DNA of 64,000 bases, taken from the NCBI RefSeq assembly GCF_001570365.1, contig NZ_BBYK01000038.1:232787-296786 (forward strand), written 5' to 3'. The position numbers and the translations under genes are program-made. The notes below the pieces were generated by a model. It was not told the DNA's origin and made no database searches. It saw only the letters and a list, made by a program, of their open reading frames with translations. Below, one piece after another: positions 50,516-60,500 of this stretch (within the stretch, counting starts at the first letter, position 1; every line of letters starts with the position of its first letter). This DNA comes from Microtetraspora fusca. GTDB taxonomy: Bacteria; Actinomycetota; Actinomycetes; Streptosporangiales; Streptosporangiaceae.

Positions 50516-52057
50516 TCAGCCGATCACCGGCGGAATGACCCGATGGCTGGAATCCCAGGCATCGCGTTCCTCGTTCAGCCAGGTGGTCCTCTCCTGGCTC
50601 TCCCGTTCACCGGCGGCGCCGGCTCCGCCCATCGGCACGAACGGCGTCGAGGACCCCGCCGGGCCCCTGGGCGCGGCCGGCCCCGGCTGGCCGGAGACCG
50701 GTACGCCCGACCCCGGCCCGCCCAGGACCGACGGGACGCCCGTGCCGGGCGTGGGCACCACGCCGCCGGTCACGCGCGGATCGACCGAGATGAGCCGGCC
50801 GGTCGTGTCGCCGATGACCGGATTCGTGACCGGGTTCGTGATCGGCATGTCCCGGACACCGGCCGTCTCGGTGCTCTGCCCGTCGCTTCCCGTCACGTCG
50901 TTCTGCCCGATGACGGAGGGAGCGGTGCCGTCGCCCGTGCTCGTCGCGGGGCCCGCACCGGCGCCCGTCCCGGGATCGGAGCCGGGGTTGGAGCCGGTCC
51001 CGGGGGCGCCGGGATCGCCCGCGCCACCTGACGGATCGGTCGCGCCGCCGCCCGCTTCCGGGGATCCCGGGTTTCCCGAGCCGCCGGAACCGCCGCCACC
51101 GCCGGTGTGACCGCCTCCCGTGCCGGAGCCGTCCGTCCCGTGGGATCCCCCGCCGCCCGAGCCGGAGCCCGTCCGCGGCGACGAGCCTCCCGAACCGCCC
51201 GAACCACCGCTGTGACCCGCACCGCCGGTGCCGCCGGAACCGCCTCTCGACGTGCCGCCCCCGCCCGAGCCCGACATCACCTCCCCGTAGGTGACCGGGC
51301 GCCGTTCGGGGGACTTCCCTGCCGGAGGCGACACCTTCGGCAGCTCGTACGTCACGTTAGGAGGTATGTGAGCCGCGTAGATCTCGACGATCTTCGTGTT
51401 CAGCTCGTCCAGCACTCTCCTGGCGTTGTTGTCCGCGAACGCCTTGGCCGCCAGATAGGTGCCCTGGGTCTTGATGCCGTTGTAGTCGGAACGCAGGAGG
51501 CTGGGGGGAGTGCCCGTCTGGCCGCCGATGACTCCGTAGGGGTTCTGCGACGGCTGGGTCGGGCTCGGGACGCCCGTGGTGTCCGTCAGCGACAGGCCCG
51601 TGTTCGGCTGGAGCTGCTTGGGCGGCTGGAACGGACCGGTCCCCGGGTAGCACCCAGGCAGTTCCTTCTGCAGATTTCCCCGGATCTGCTCGATCTCGGT
51701 CTTCGCCTTGGGGAGATGGACCTCGCCGTACAGCCTGAGTGCCTGGCTCATCCCCCGCATCTTCGTGGCGAGCTCCTCGCCCGCGGCGGTGAGGAGCCGC
51801 AGCGCCTTCTGGACCTCGGCGGCGGCCGGCCCCTTCCACGCCTCGGAGAGCCGCTGCGCGCGCGACTGGATCGCCTCCGTCATCAGTTCGACGGTCGAGG
51901 CGGCGTGTGTGTAGGCGAATCCGGCGTCGCTCACCAGCGTCGGCGAGCTTTTCCGCAGCCACTCCGCGATCTGTTCCGTGTCGGTGGGAGGGGCCACCGG
52001 GGCGGCCGTCGGAGGCTGTCCCGTTTTGATGCTGAGAGTCTGTCTGTCGATGTCCAC
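50516..52057 (-). CDS. WXG100-domain, Gly-rich protein with PPVIG tail
   Basis: 513 residues. Helical domain about 25-250 with the WXG turn SEAWKGPAAAEVQKAL (Trp-Lys-Gly), then a very Gly/Ser-rich region (about 265-370) and a Pro/Gly/Thr-rich part. The tail RTTWLNEERDAWDSSHRVIP ends PVIG. A probable T7SS substrate; the small DPxWPGL gene lies 12 bp upstream. Frame has no other strong start than ATG 52057. Confidence 0.82.
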   Translation of the reverse strand: MDIDRQTLSIKTGQPPTAAPVAPPTDTEQIAEWLRKSSPTLVSDAGFAYTHAASTVELMTEAIQSRAQRLSEAWKGPAAAEVQKALRLLTAAGEELATKMRGMSQALRLYGEVHLPKAKTEIEQIRGNLQKELPGCYPGTGPFQPPKQLQPNTGLSLTDTTGVPSPTQPSQNPYGVIGGQTGTPPSLLRSDYNGIKTQGTYLAAKAFADNNARRVLDELNTKIVEIYAAHIPPNVTYELPKVSPPAGKSPERRPVTYGEVMSGSGGGGTSRGGSGGTGGAGHSGGSGGSGGSSPRTGSGSGGGGSHGTDGSGTGGGHTGGGGGSGGSGNPGSPEAGGGATDPSGGAGDPGAPGTGSNPGSDPGTGAGAGPATSTGDGTAPSVIGQNDVTGSDGQSTETAGVRDMPITNPVTNPVIGDTTGRLISVDPRVTGGVVPTPGTGVPSVLGGPGSGVPVSGQPGPAAPRGPAGSSTPFVPMGGAGAAGERESQERTTWLNEERDAWDSSHRVIPPVIG

Positions 52058-52069
52058 CGCGGCCCCCTA

Positions 52070-52486
52070 TCAGGCGCTCCGGTCGCCCTCGTTCGCGTGG
52101 TTCGTCTTGGCGTACTCGTCGGCGTGGGCTTCCATCACGAGCACCACGGTCTCGTAGACCTCGGCGAACCGCCGGTAGGCGTCCAGTAACGCCTTGCCGC
52201 CCCTGGCCGCCGTGCCGGCGAGCAGCTTCGCGTCCGTCCATTCACCGAGCTGTCCGGACCCGATCTTCTCCAGACCGCTCTGCTCGATGCTCTTCACCGA
52301 GCCGGTCGTGTAGCCCTCGGCGAAGGCCGCTCCCTCGGTGCCGCCCAGGTACTCCTTCAACTCACCGGCGATCGTCCTGATCGTGGCGACGTTGTAGTAC
52401 AGAGGGACGTCACCGTCCAGGCCCGGCCATTTCGGGTCGAGCGGGAGCGCGCCGCCGTCGTCACCCATGGCGTCTTTATGCGTCAT
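52070..52486 (-). CDS. small DPxWPGL partner protein (paralogue)
   Basis: 138 residues. LDPKWPGLDG followed by VATIRTIAGELKEYL parallels DPDWPGLTD and IKRIAGDLRTAL of the product at 49972-50490. All-alpha; C-terminus EYAKTNHANEGD has Tyr but not a perfect YxxxD/E. Sits 12 bp before the WXG100-Gly-rich gene, repeating the same small-large order. Confidence 0.8.
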   Translation of the reverse strand: MTHKDAMGDDGGALPLDPKWPGLDGDVPLYYNVATIRTIAGELKEYLGGTEGAAFAEGYTTGSVKSIEQSGLEKIGSGQLGEWTDAKLLAGTAARGGKALLDAYRRFAEVYETVVLVMEAHADEYAKTNHANEGDRSA

Positions 52487-52605
52487 GTCACCCCACTCAC
52501 GACCTGGCGAGGCCCGTCACCGAGCCGTACGCGGAATCGAACACGGAAGGGCCGTCCCGTCCGTCGAGAACGGCGACGGCCCGGAAGGCCCGCGCGAGCG
52601 CCGGG

Positions 52606-52920
52606 TCAGCCGTTCACCCACATGCTCTTGTTCCTGATCTCCGCCGCCTGGTAGTTCTCGTTGGCGATCTGGATGGCCCGCTGGATCTCGTCCAGCTGGC
52701 TCCTCATCTTGGCGGCGGAGGCGTCCCACTTCCGCTGGTGCTCGCGGAAGAAGGCCTCCGCGCCGTCGTCGCCCTCCCAGTGACCCGCGAGGTCCTGCTG
52801 GAGCTTGGTGAGCAGGTCGGCCGTGGCCCGCTCGAAGTCGCCCAGGATCTTGACGATGTCCCCCTGGGTCAGTTCCATGTGGCCGAAGTTGACCTTGGTG
52901 AAGTCGAGTTCAGCGGACAC
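52606..52920 (-). CDS. WXG100 family protein (EsxB-like)
   Basis: 104 residues with WEG at the helical turn (LAGHWEGDDGAEAFFREHQ) and YQAAE near the C-terminus, a YxxxE export signal. It lies 33 bp after another WXG100 gene with YxxxD, so the two are a typical Esx pair secreted as a heterodimer. Confidence 0.95.
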   Translation of the reverse strand: MSAELDFTKVNFGHMELTQGDIVKILGDFERATADLLTKLQQDLAGHWEGDDGAEAFFREHQRKWDASAAKMRSQLDEIQRAIQIANENYQAAEIRNKSMWVNG

Positions 52921-52953
52921 AGCGCTCTCCGTTCCTGCCTGACTGGCTTTCGG

Positions 52954-53280
52954 TCACTTGATGTCGACGTTGATCAGCGACTCGACCCGGCCCACACCGG
53001 CCTGGACGTCCTGGTCGGCGGCGTCGTAGACGATGGCGTTGACGCCCATCGTCTCCGCGATCGACTCGAGGTCCTCGCGGACCGCCCTCATGCTGTCGTT
53101 CCAGGTCGTCATCGCCCGCCGGAAGACGGCGGCCGCCGGGCCGATCCAGCCCGTGGCCAGCAGGCCGTTCGCCGTCGTCTCGACACCCGCGCGAAGGCCC
53201 TCGATGTACTGGGCGGTGTCGACGACATGGCTGGACGCGATCTTGATCTGCGCGGGGCTTGCACCAAAGAACTGCGACAT
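52954..53280 (-). CDS. WXG100 family protein (EsxA-like)
   Basis: 108 residues from ATG behind GGAGGTGA, the best ribosome-binding site of the block, as expected for an abundant secreted protein. Turn WIG (LATGWIGPAAAVFRRAM); C-terminal YDAAD is a YxxxD export signal. First gene of the esx pair. Confidence 0.95.
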   Translation of the reverse strand: MSQFFGASPAQIKIASSHVVDTAQYIEGLRAGVETTANGLLATGWIGPAAAVFRRAMTTWNDSMRAVREDLESIAETMGVNAIVYDAADQDVQAGVGRVESLINVDIK

Positions 53281-53382
53281 TCCGTCACCTCCGTGACATG
53301 TGGCCGGTCTGGCCCTGGACGCTCCCGGCATCAAGGACACGTCGTACGGATATCACCAGACCGCATCGTATGCCTCAAGATC

Positions 53383-53392
53383 TATCTAGATA
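53383..53392. promoter_or_regulatory. AT-rich palindrome upstream of the esx pair
   Basis: TATCTAGATA, a perfect 10-bp palindrome in the AT-rich gap between esx and ybaB genes (53340-53440). On the minus strand TTGAGG and TGATAT lie 17 bp apart close by. Possible regulator site for esx. Confidence 0.35.
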
Positions 53393-53443
53393 ACATGTAT
53401 GTAGATTACGGATGAGTAAAGTTTGATCAACTTGCCCGTGTCA

Positions 53444-53890
53444 TCAGTCGCTTCCGAGGCGGCGCCGGATGCGGTCGAGCTCGGCCATCACGTCGTCGAA
53501 GGTCCGGCCGTAGATGCCTTCGGCCTCCCTGACCTTGTCCATCGCCGCGTCGGGCTCCTTGAGGAGCTTCATGGGGTCGTTCTCCTTGCCGAAGACCTCC
53601 TCGGACGCCTCCTCCACCTGCCGCTGCATGTCCTCGGCCGCCGCCCGGATCGTCTCCTTGATCTTCTCGGCGAGCTCGCCCGAGCTGAGCCGCATCGCCT
53701 TGGGGTGCAGCTCCAGCTCGCGCAGACCGGCACCGGCGTACTCCACGGTGACCAGGCGGTCCTCGTCCTGCGCCCGGCCGACCAGGCCCGACATGACGCT
53801 CTCGAACCGCCGCATCTCCTCGATCTGCTGATCGCCGCGCCGCATGAGCTGCTCGATGTCGATGTTCGCGAAGTCGCCGAAGCCCGTCAT
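53444..53890 (-). CDS. YbaB/EbfC family nucleoid-associated-like protein
   Basis: 148 residues from ATG 53888-53890. Long helix, central beta segment (VTVEYAGAGLRELELHPKAMRL) and second long helix: YbaB/EbfC fold, normally a DNA-binding dimer. Members recur beside actinobacterial ESX loci (compare EspL), so a T7SS role is possible. C-terminal helix ends AELDRIRRRLGSD. Confidence 0.82.
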   Translation of the reverse strand: MTGFGDFANIDIEQLMRRGDQQIEEMRRFESVMSGLVGRAQDEDRLVTVEYAGAGLRELELHPKAMRLSSGELAEKIKETIRAAAEDMQRQVEEASEEVFGKENDPMKLLKEPDAAMDKVREAEGIYGRTFDDVMAELDRIRRRLGSD

Positions 53891-54069
53891 CCGTCGCCCC
53901 CATCTCCGGTACCGGCGGCCGTCCATGCGCCAGAGATCACATATGACCGCATTTGGGGCAACGTACCTCATTGCCCCTCGCTTTCACCGGCTTTTCCGGC
54001 CATGCGGCGCCTCCCGAGTAGACGAAACCACCGCTGACCAGGCCGAACCGCTCCCCCGGTTCACCGGGG

Positions 54070-54582
54070 TCAGCCGGAGCCGTGCCGGAACCGGTCCAGG
54101 CGGGCCATCCGGCCCTCCATCGAGTCGAGGAAGGAGTCCTGGATCGCCTCCAGCCTCCGCCGCGCGCGGTCGATGTCCAGCGCCCGGTCGGAGCGGCCGG
54201 GCTCCCTCCCGTCGCCGGAAGCCTCCCCGCGCCCGCCGGGCGCGTCCGGGAACGCTCCGCCCAGAGGCTCCTCCAGCGCCGGGCCGAGCACCTCGGCGGT
54301 CCTGCCCCGGGCGTCCTCCTGCGCCGCCCGTATGGCGCTGACCACCGCCTCGGCCAGGCCCTCGCTGTCCTGCCGCATCACCCGGGGATCGAACCGGACG
54401 TCCCTGATCCGGCCCTCGCCGTCCACGATGGCGCGGATCATGCCGCCGGCGGCCTCTCCCTCCCCGGTCACCTCGCCCAGCCGTCCCAGGGCCTCGGTCA
54501 GGCCGCGGAGTGTGCGTTCCGCCTCCCGGGAGATCCGGTCGATCTCCTCCGTACGCACCGTCGCGGGATCGAAGTCGAACAT
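54070..54582 (-). CDS. YbaB/EbfC family protein (second copy)
   Basis: 170 residues. N-terminal helix, then beta segment with GMIRAIVDGEGRIRDVRFD and helix EGLAEAVVSAIRAAQEDAR: YbaB/EbfC fold. A Pro/Gly-rich insertion (about 105-130) and a further C-terminal helix distinguish it from the neighbour. Divergent from the next plus-strand gene. Confidence 0.82.
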   Translation of the reverse strand: MFDFDPATVRTEEIDRISREAERTLRGLTEALGRLGEVTGEGEAAGGMIRAIVDGEGRIRDVRFDPRVMRQDSEGLAEAVVSAIRAAQEDARGRTAEVLGPALEEPLGGAFPDAPGGRGEASGDGREPGRSDRALDIDRARRRLEAIQDSFLDSMEGRMARLDRFRHGSG

Positions 54583-54750
54583 CCCTGCCCCCTCGTGGTC
54601 GTGTCGCCCGCGAGTCGATCATGGAACAGTGAACCGGCCGCCAGCGCCGGGTGGCCGCGCCCCCAACCCGGCATGAACAAACACCTCCCACCTGCATGAA
54701 CGCTTTCGGCGCCGTGGCTGCCGGAACGATCACGGTGATATGGAGATCAC

Positions 54751-55065
54751 ATGTCTCCGAATCCCAACCAGGACCGGTACGTCACCTCGAACGGCATCCA
54801 CAAGCTCCGGAACCGGCTCGCCGACGACGTCATCCCCCAGTTCGAGAAGCGCAGGAGCCAGGTGGACGAGACCGTCCTCGGCCCCTGGGACCTCGGCATG
54901 TCGGGCAGCGCCATCATCCTGCCCACGTACGAGAGCGCGGTGGTCAGGGCGCGCGGCCATCTCGACGACGCCATCGACACGGCCCAGAAGTGGATGGAGC
55001 AGCTCGGCATCGCCGCCGCCAACTGGCGCGACGCCGAGGACGCGAGCACCGTCAAGTACGTCTGA
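54751..55065 (+). CDS. small helical T7SS-associated protein
   Basis: 104 residues; GGAG site. Two predicted helices joined around GPWDLGMSGSAIILP, then a C-terminal helix ending AANWRDAEDASTVKYV. It resembles WXG100-superfamily accessory proteins in size and layout, but the W-x-G turn is not clear. It precedes a membrane-protein gene by 110 bp with a stem-loop between. Confidence 0.7.
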   Translation: MSPNPNQDRYVTSNGIHKLRNRLADDVIPQFEKRRSQVDETVLGPWDLGMSGSAIILPTYESAVVRARGHLDDAIDTAQKWMEQLGIAAANWRDAEDASTVKYV

Positions 55066-55121
55066 CGGTCCGCACACCGGCCCGGCCCCGTCAGGGACGC
55101 GAGCCGGACGAGAACTCACGC

Positions 55122-55145
55122 CGCGCCGGGGGCCTTCCCGGCGCG
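55122..55145. terminator. stem-loop between two small T7SS genes
   Basis: CGCGCCGGG/CCCGGCGCG, nine-base arms around GGCCTT. Terminator or attenuator separating 54751-55065 from the next gene. Confidence 0.5.
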
Positions 55146-55175
55146 TCGGCATCATCGGGAAAGGCGGAAACGAGC

Positions 55176-55922
55176 ATGGGCAAGCACGCGGGCGCTCCCG
55201 CGGTCGAGGCGCTCACGAACCTGAGACGGGCGCAACTCCTCGCGGGAGGGGGCCTGCTCGCGCTGACGTTCGTGGAGAGCCTCCTGGTCGACGACGAGGC
55301 GATCATTCACGCGGCCAACAACTGGCTGGCGCTCGCCCGTGAGCTGGACGGCGGCCCCAAACGACTCATCGCGCTCATGCTGGCCGAGTCGAGGGAGGAC
55401 TGGATCGCCGAGGACCACCTCGCGTTCGAGGACGCCGCCGTGACCTTCCAGTCGGAGCTGGAGGTGCTGCGGGGCACGGTCACCGACACCGCCGGACTGC
55501 TCGACGAGGTCGGGGCCACCTTCCGCGACTTCGGATGGGCGGTGTTCGCGTTCTCGGTCACGCTTCTCGCCACAACGATCTCCGCGGCGGTGCTGACCCT
55601 CACCCCGGCCGGAGCCCAGGCCCGGCTCTTCATACGCGCGCTCATGCAGGCGGCGGACAAGATCCTCGCCGCCTGGGGCAAGGCCCTGCTCGGCTATCTC
55701 GGCGGCGCGGCGGTCATCATCGGCTACCTGTGGCGCAAGGAGATCCAGCTGAAGAACGTCGAGCCCACCGGCGACGTCGCCATCGACTTCAAGCAGGCGA
55801 CGATCGACGTGAACCGCGCCCCCACCTTCACGAAGCCCGGGCCCCCGGGGACGCCGTCGCCCACCGCCGGCTTCGACTGGCTCGCCCCCAAGCGCGACGT
55901 GCCCCTGCCGTACGGCCAGTGA
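55176..55922 (+). CDS. helical membrane protein of the T7SS cluster
   Basis: 248 residues from ATG 55176 behind AAAGGCGG. N-terminal hydrophobic helix (LLAGGGLLALTFVESLLV), a helical region about 55-110, then hydrophobic segments about 118-140 (VFAFSVTLLATTISAAVL) and 170-188 (LLGYLGGAAVIIGYL), and a polar tail ending FDWLAPKRDVPLPYGQ. No known family recognised; similar in plan to the product at 46845-47570. Converges with eccD 25 bp away. Confidence 0.75.
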   Translation: MGKHAGAPAVEALTNLRRAQLLAGGGLLALTFVESLLVDDEAIIHAANNWLALARELDGGPKRLIALMLAESREDWIAEDHLAFEDAAVTFQSELEVLRGTVTDTAGLLDEVGATFRDFGWAVFAFSVTLLATTISAAVLTLTPAGAQARLFIRALMQAADKILAAWGKALLGYLGGAAVIIGYLWRKEIQLKNVEPTGDVAIDFKQATIDVNRAPTFTKPGPPGTPSPTAGFDWLAPKRDVPLPYGQ

Positions 55923-55947
55923 GAGCCTGCCCGGCCGGTCGGCCGGA

Positions 55948-57384
55948 TCAGCCGGACAGGCCGCGGATCCAGGCGTAGACCTCCAGCACGCCCAGCGCGA
56001 GCGGGAACAGGCCGGCGGTCAGCACGACGTCGACGATGTCCCCGGCCCGTCCCCAGAACGGGGACGGGCGGCCGGTCGGCAGCCACAGGGCGAGGCCGGC
56101 CGGGATCGCCGCCGCCCACATGAGCCCGATCACGAGCGCGACGGACCAGACGCCGTCGGCCCGCGTGCTCAGCGTGAGCGCGAGCAGGACGAGCCCGGCC
56201 AGCGCGGACACCGTCAGCCAGAGCCGCTGGGCGACGCCGTGGAAGACCCGCGTGCGGAGAACCAGGGTCAGCGACAGCGCCAGCGACATCACCGGCGCGA
56301 TCCACCCCTCGTCGAGCACGAGCAGCGGCTGGGCGGCGAGCACGACCATCGCGATCCCCGCGACGATCCCGGTGGCGTAGCGCTGCGCCTGGCCGGTCCG
56401 CTCCAGGATGGACGCGCTGTCCACCCGCTCGTTGTCCGCGCGCAGCTCCTCGGCCGTGGTGGGCATCGAGGGCAGCGGCATCCGGGCCAGCCGGAACGCC
56501 AGCGACGGGACGAACGGGCTGCACGCCAGCAGGAGCGACGCGGCGACCGCGGCGACCCCCGCCGCGGGCACGTCGAACACCATGACGACGGCGGCGCTCA
56601 CCGCCCCGGCGGCCGACGCGATCGCGGTGCCGAGGAACCCGGGCACGCCGTCGGCCACCGCGGCCCCGCCGACCGCGGCCACGAACGCGGTGCAGGCGAG
56701 CGCCGCGAGCAGGTGCGGCGCGCCCAGACCCGCGAGCCCGGCCGGTCCCGCCGGGGCGAGCAGCCCGGCCAGGAACCCGTACGGCAGGGCCGCGTAGCCG
56801 AGCGCCGCGCCCGCGCCCGAGTGGCCGAGCGCCCGGGACAGGGAGGCGGCGGCGAGGAGCAGGAGGAGGGCGAGCACGCCCGCGACCACGGCGACCACGC
56901 CCAGGGCGGCGCCGGACAGCACGAGCGCGGGAGCCCCGGCGACGAGGAGGGCGCAGGAGGCGCCCATCCCGAGCAGCCGGGTGTGCCTGCCGCTCCAGGC
57001 GTTCCTGCCCTCCTTGACGCCGGTCGCGACCACGTCGGCGACGTCGTCGAACATCGCCGGGGGCAGCACGAACTCGCGCGGGCGGAGGTAGAGCACCTCC
57101 CCGTCGAGGACGCCGAGCGCCCCGAGGCTCTGCCCGATGTCGAAGGGGGTGCCGCCGAGCCGCTGCAGGATCCATCCGGGCGCGGGGGCGAACTCTCCGT
57201 CCACCTCGCCGAGCGCGCGCAGCAGGCCGGGCATGACATGCGGCAGCGGGATGTCCGCCGGTAGCGCGAGATCGGCCCTCTTGTGCGGGCCGACGATCGT
57301 GACGTGGCAGAGCGCCGGTGGCCGGGCGCCGGCCGCGGCAAGGGCCCCCTGCGACATGGGCTCATGGGCGGCCAAGGATGTCAC
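55948..57384 (-). CDS. eccD: EccD, type VII secretion membrane component
   Basis: 478 residues; GTG behind GGAGGGAG. N-terminal ubiquitin-like domain (LCHVTIVGPHKRADLALPAD to about 100, with FDIGQSLGALGVLDGEVLYL), then about eleven transmembrane helices. Conserved cytosolic loop RLARMPLPSMPTTAEEL. EccD forms the membrane pore ring of ESX systems. Divergent from eccC across 125 bp. Confidence 0.95.
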   Translation of the reverse strand: MTSLAAHEPMSQGALAAAGARPPALCHVTIVGPHKRADLALPADIPLPHVMPGLLRALGEVDGEFAPAPGWILQRLGGTPFDIGQSLGALGVLDGEVLYLRPREFVLPPAMFDDVADVVATGVKEGRNAWSGRHTRLLGMGASCALLVAGAPALVLSGAALGVVAVVAGVLALLLLLAAASLSRALGHSGAGAALGYAALPYGFLAGLLAPAGPAGLAGLGAPHLLAALACTAFVAAVGGAAVADGVPGFLGTAIASAAGAVSAAVVMVFDVPAAGVAAVAASLLLACSPFVPSLAFRLARMPLPSMPTTAEELRADNERVDSASILERTGQAQRYATGIVAGIAMVVLAAQPLLVLDEGWIAPVMSLALSLTLVLRTRVFHGVAQRLWLTVSALAGLVLLALTLSTRADGVWSVALVIGLMWAAAIPAGLALWLPTGRPSPFWGRAGDIVDVVLTAGLFPLALGVLEVYAWIRGLSG

Positions 57385-57509
57385 TGCCGTACTCCCTCCG
57401 CGTGCGGAACAGCGAACAACGCGAACATAGCGCGCTTACTTTCCTCCACTCGGACGTAAACCGCATCTGGTAAGAAAAGATCCACACCGATCAGGAGGGG
57501 GCCTCGAGG

Positions 57510-60500
57510 GTGGGCATTGTCATCGTGCGCCGTCCCGAGCGGCGCCCCAGCCCGAAACCACCGCGCGGCGAGATCCTGCTGGAGCCGCCGCCGGAGGTGC
57601 CGGAGGTGCAGCCGCAGGGGCTCACCGGCGTGCTGACCTACCTGCCGATGTTGGCGGGGGCGGCGGCCATGGGGCTCATGTTCACCGGGGGCGGCAACGG
57701 CAACCCGATCATGTACGTGTCGAGCGGCCTGTTCGCCGTGTCCATGGTGGGCATGAGCGTCGGGCAGATGGGCCGCCAGGCCGGCGAGCGCAAGAACCGG
57801 ATGAACGGCCTGCGCCGGGACTACTTCCGCTATCTCTCGCAGGTGCGCAAGCGGGTGCGGCGGGCCGCGAAGCAGCAGCGCGAGGCCCTCGAATGGAGCG
57901 GCCCCGCGCCGGACTCCCTGTGGTGGCTGGCCATGGGCCCGCGCCTGTGGGAGCGGCGCCCCCGCGACGACGACTTCGGCACGGTACGCCTCGGGACCGG
58001 CGTGCAGAAACTCGCGATCCAGCTCATCCCGCCGGACTCCAAGCCGGTCGAGGACCTGGACGCGCTGTCGGCCGGCGCGCTGCGCCGGTTCGTCCGGGCG
58101 CACTCCACGGTGTCGACGCTCCCGGTGGCCGTCGCCCTGCACTCCTTCGCCCGGATCAAGCTGACCGGCGACCCCGTCGCCGTACGGGAACTCGTCCGGG
58201 CGATGATCGCGCAGATGGCGGTGTTCCACTCGCCGGACGACATGCGGATCATGGTGTGCGCGGGCCCGGAGTGGATGCCCCAGTGGGAGTGGATCAAGTG
58301 GCTGCCCCACGCGCTGCACCCCGAGGAGACCGACGCCGCCGGCCAGGTGCGGCTGATGACCGAGAACCTCGCCGAACTGGACCGGCTCGTGGGCGGCGAA
58401 CTGACGGAGCGCGCCCGGTTCCGGCCGGGCGGGGCCGCCGACGCCCTGCCGTACCACGTCCTGATCCTCGACGGCGGGCGGGTGCCGATCGACTCGCAGC
58501 TCGGGACGGACGCCATCCAGGGCGTCACGGTGATCGACCTGTCCGGGTCGGCCGGCGCGGTCGAGGAGCAGAGCACACTGCGGCTGGACGTCCAGCCCGA
58601 CGGCTTCTTCATGATCAAGCTGGACCACGCGGGCAAGGAGAGCAGGACCCGCCTCGGCGACCCCGACCGGCTCGACTTCCTCAGGACCGAGGGGCTGGCC
58701 CGGCAGCTCGCCCCGCTGCGCGCGTCCACGGCCAAGGGCAGGGAGTCGCAGGACGTCCTCGCCACGAACACCTCGCTCACCGACCTGCTCGGCGTCGGCG
58801 ACGCCGCCCGCGTCGACCCCGCCCTCACCTGGCGGCCCCGGGCCGGACGCAACCGGCTGCGCGTCCCCATCGGGCTCGGCGCGGACGGCCGCGTGGTCGA
58901 GCTCGACATCAAGGAGTCCGCCCAGGGCGGCATGGGCCCGCACGGCCTGGTGATCGGCGCCACCGGATCGGGCAAGAGCGAGCTGCTGCGCACACTCGTG
59001 CTCGGGCTGGCGATCACCCACTCGTCGGAGATCCTCAACTTCGTGCTCGTCGACTTCAAGGGCGGCGCGACGTTCCTCGGCCTGGAGGGCCTCTCCCACG
59101 TCTCCGCGGTCATCACCAACCTGGAGGACGAGCTGCCGCTCGTCGACCGCATGCACGACGCCCTGCACGGCGAGATGGTGCGCCGCCAGGAACTGCTGCG
59201 CGCCGCGGGCAACTACGCCTCGCTGCGCGACTACGAGCGGGCCAGGGAGCAGGGGGCCGACCTCGCGCCGCTGCCCACGCTCTTCGTCGTCCTCGACGAG
59301 TTCAGCGAACTGCTCACCGCCAAGCCCGAGTTCATCGACCTGTTCGTCATGATCGGACGGCTCGGCCGCTCGCTCGGCGTCCACCTGCTGCTCGCCTCCC
59401 AGCGCCTGGAGGAGGGGCGGCTGCGCGGCCTGGACACCCACCTGTCGTACCGGATCGGCCTGCGCACCTTCTCCGCGATGGAGAGCCGGGTCGTGCTCGG
59501 AGTGGCCGACGCGTACGAGCTGCCGCCCGCCCCCGGCAACGGCTACCTGAAGTTCGACACCACCGGGATGACCCGGTTCAAGGCGGCCTACGTCTCCGGC
59601 ACGTACGAGCCGAGCGCCGGGCAGCCGGTCGCGGCCGACGGCAGCGCCCCGACGCCCCGCGTCGTCGAGTACGGCCCGGCGTACACGCCCGAGCCCGAGG
59701 CCGAGAAGCCGCAGGAGACGCCGAAGGCCGGGGAGCCGGCCGAGGCCGCCGCTCCCGAGGCGCCACCGCAACAGCGCAGCCTGCTCGACGTCGTGGTGGC
59801 CCGGATGAAGGACAAGGGACCGGCCGCCCACAGCATCTGGCTGCCGCCCCTCGGAGCCCCGCCCAGCCTCATCCACCTGCTCCCGCCGCTGTCGATCACC
59901 CCCGAGCTGGGACTTTCCACGGCGGGCTGGCAGGGACGCGGGGGGCTGCACGCCGTCGTCGGCGTCATCGACCGGCCCTTCGAGCAGCGCCGCGACCCGT
60001 TCTGGCTGGACCTGTCCGGCGCGGCCGGTCACGTGGGCGTCGCGGGCGGCACGCAGAGCGGCAAGAGCACCGTGCTGCGCACGCTGATCGCCGGCATGGC
60101 GCTCACCCACACCCCGCGCGAGGTCCAGTTCTACCTGCTGGACTTCGGCGGCGGCTCGCTCGCCTCCCTGGAGGGGCTGCCGCACGTCGGCGGCGTGGCC
60201 AGCCGCCTCGACGCCGACCGGGTCCGCCGTACCGTGGCCGAGATCTCCACGCTCCTGCAGCAGCGGGAACGCGAGTTCGCCGAGCAGGGGATCGACTCGA
60301 TCACGGACTACCGGCGGCGGCTGGCCGAGGGCGGGTTCCAGGGCGACGGGTGGGGCGACGTCTTCCTCGTGGTGGACGGCTGGCTCACCATCCGGCAGGA
60401 CTTCGACTCGCTCGAACCCGTGATCACCGACCTGGCCGCGCGCGGCCTCGGGTACGGCATCCACGTCGTCGCCGCCACCAACAAGTGGTCGGAGTTCCGG

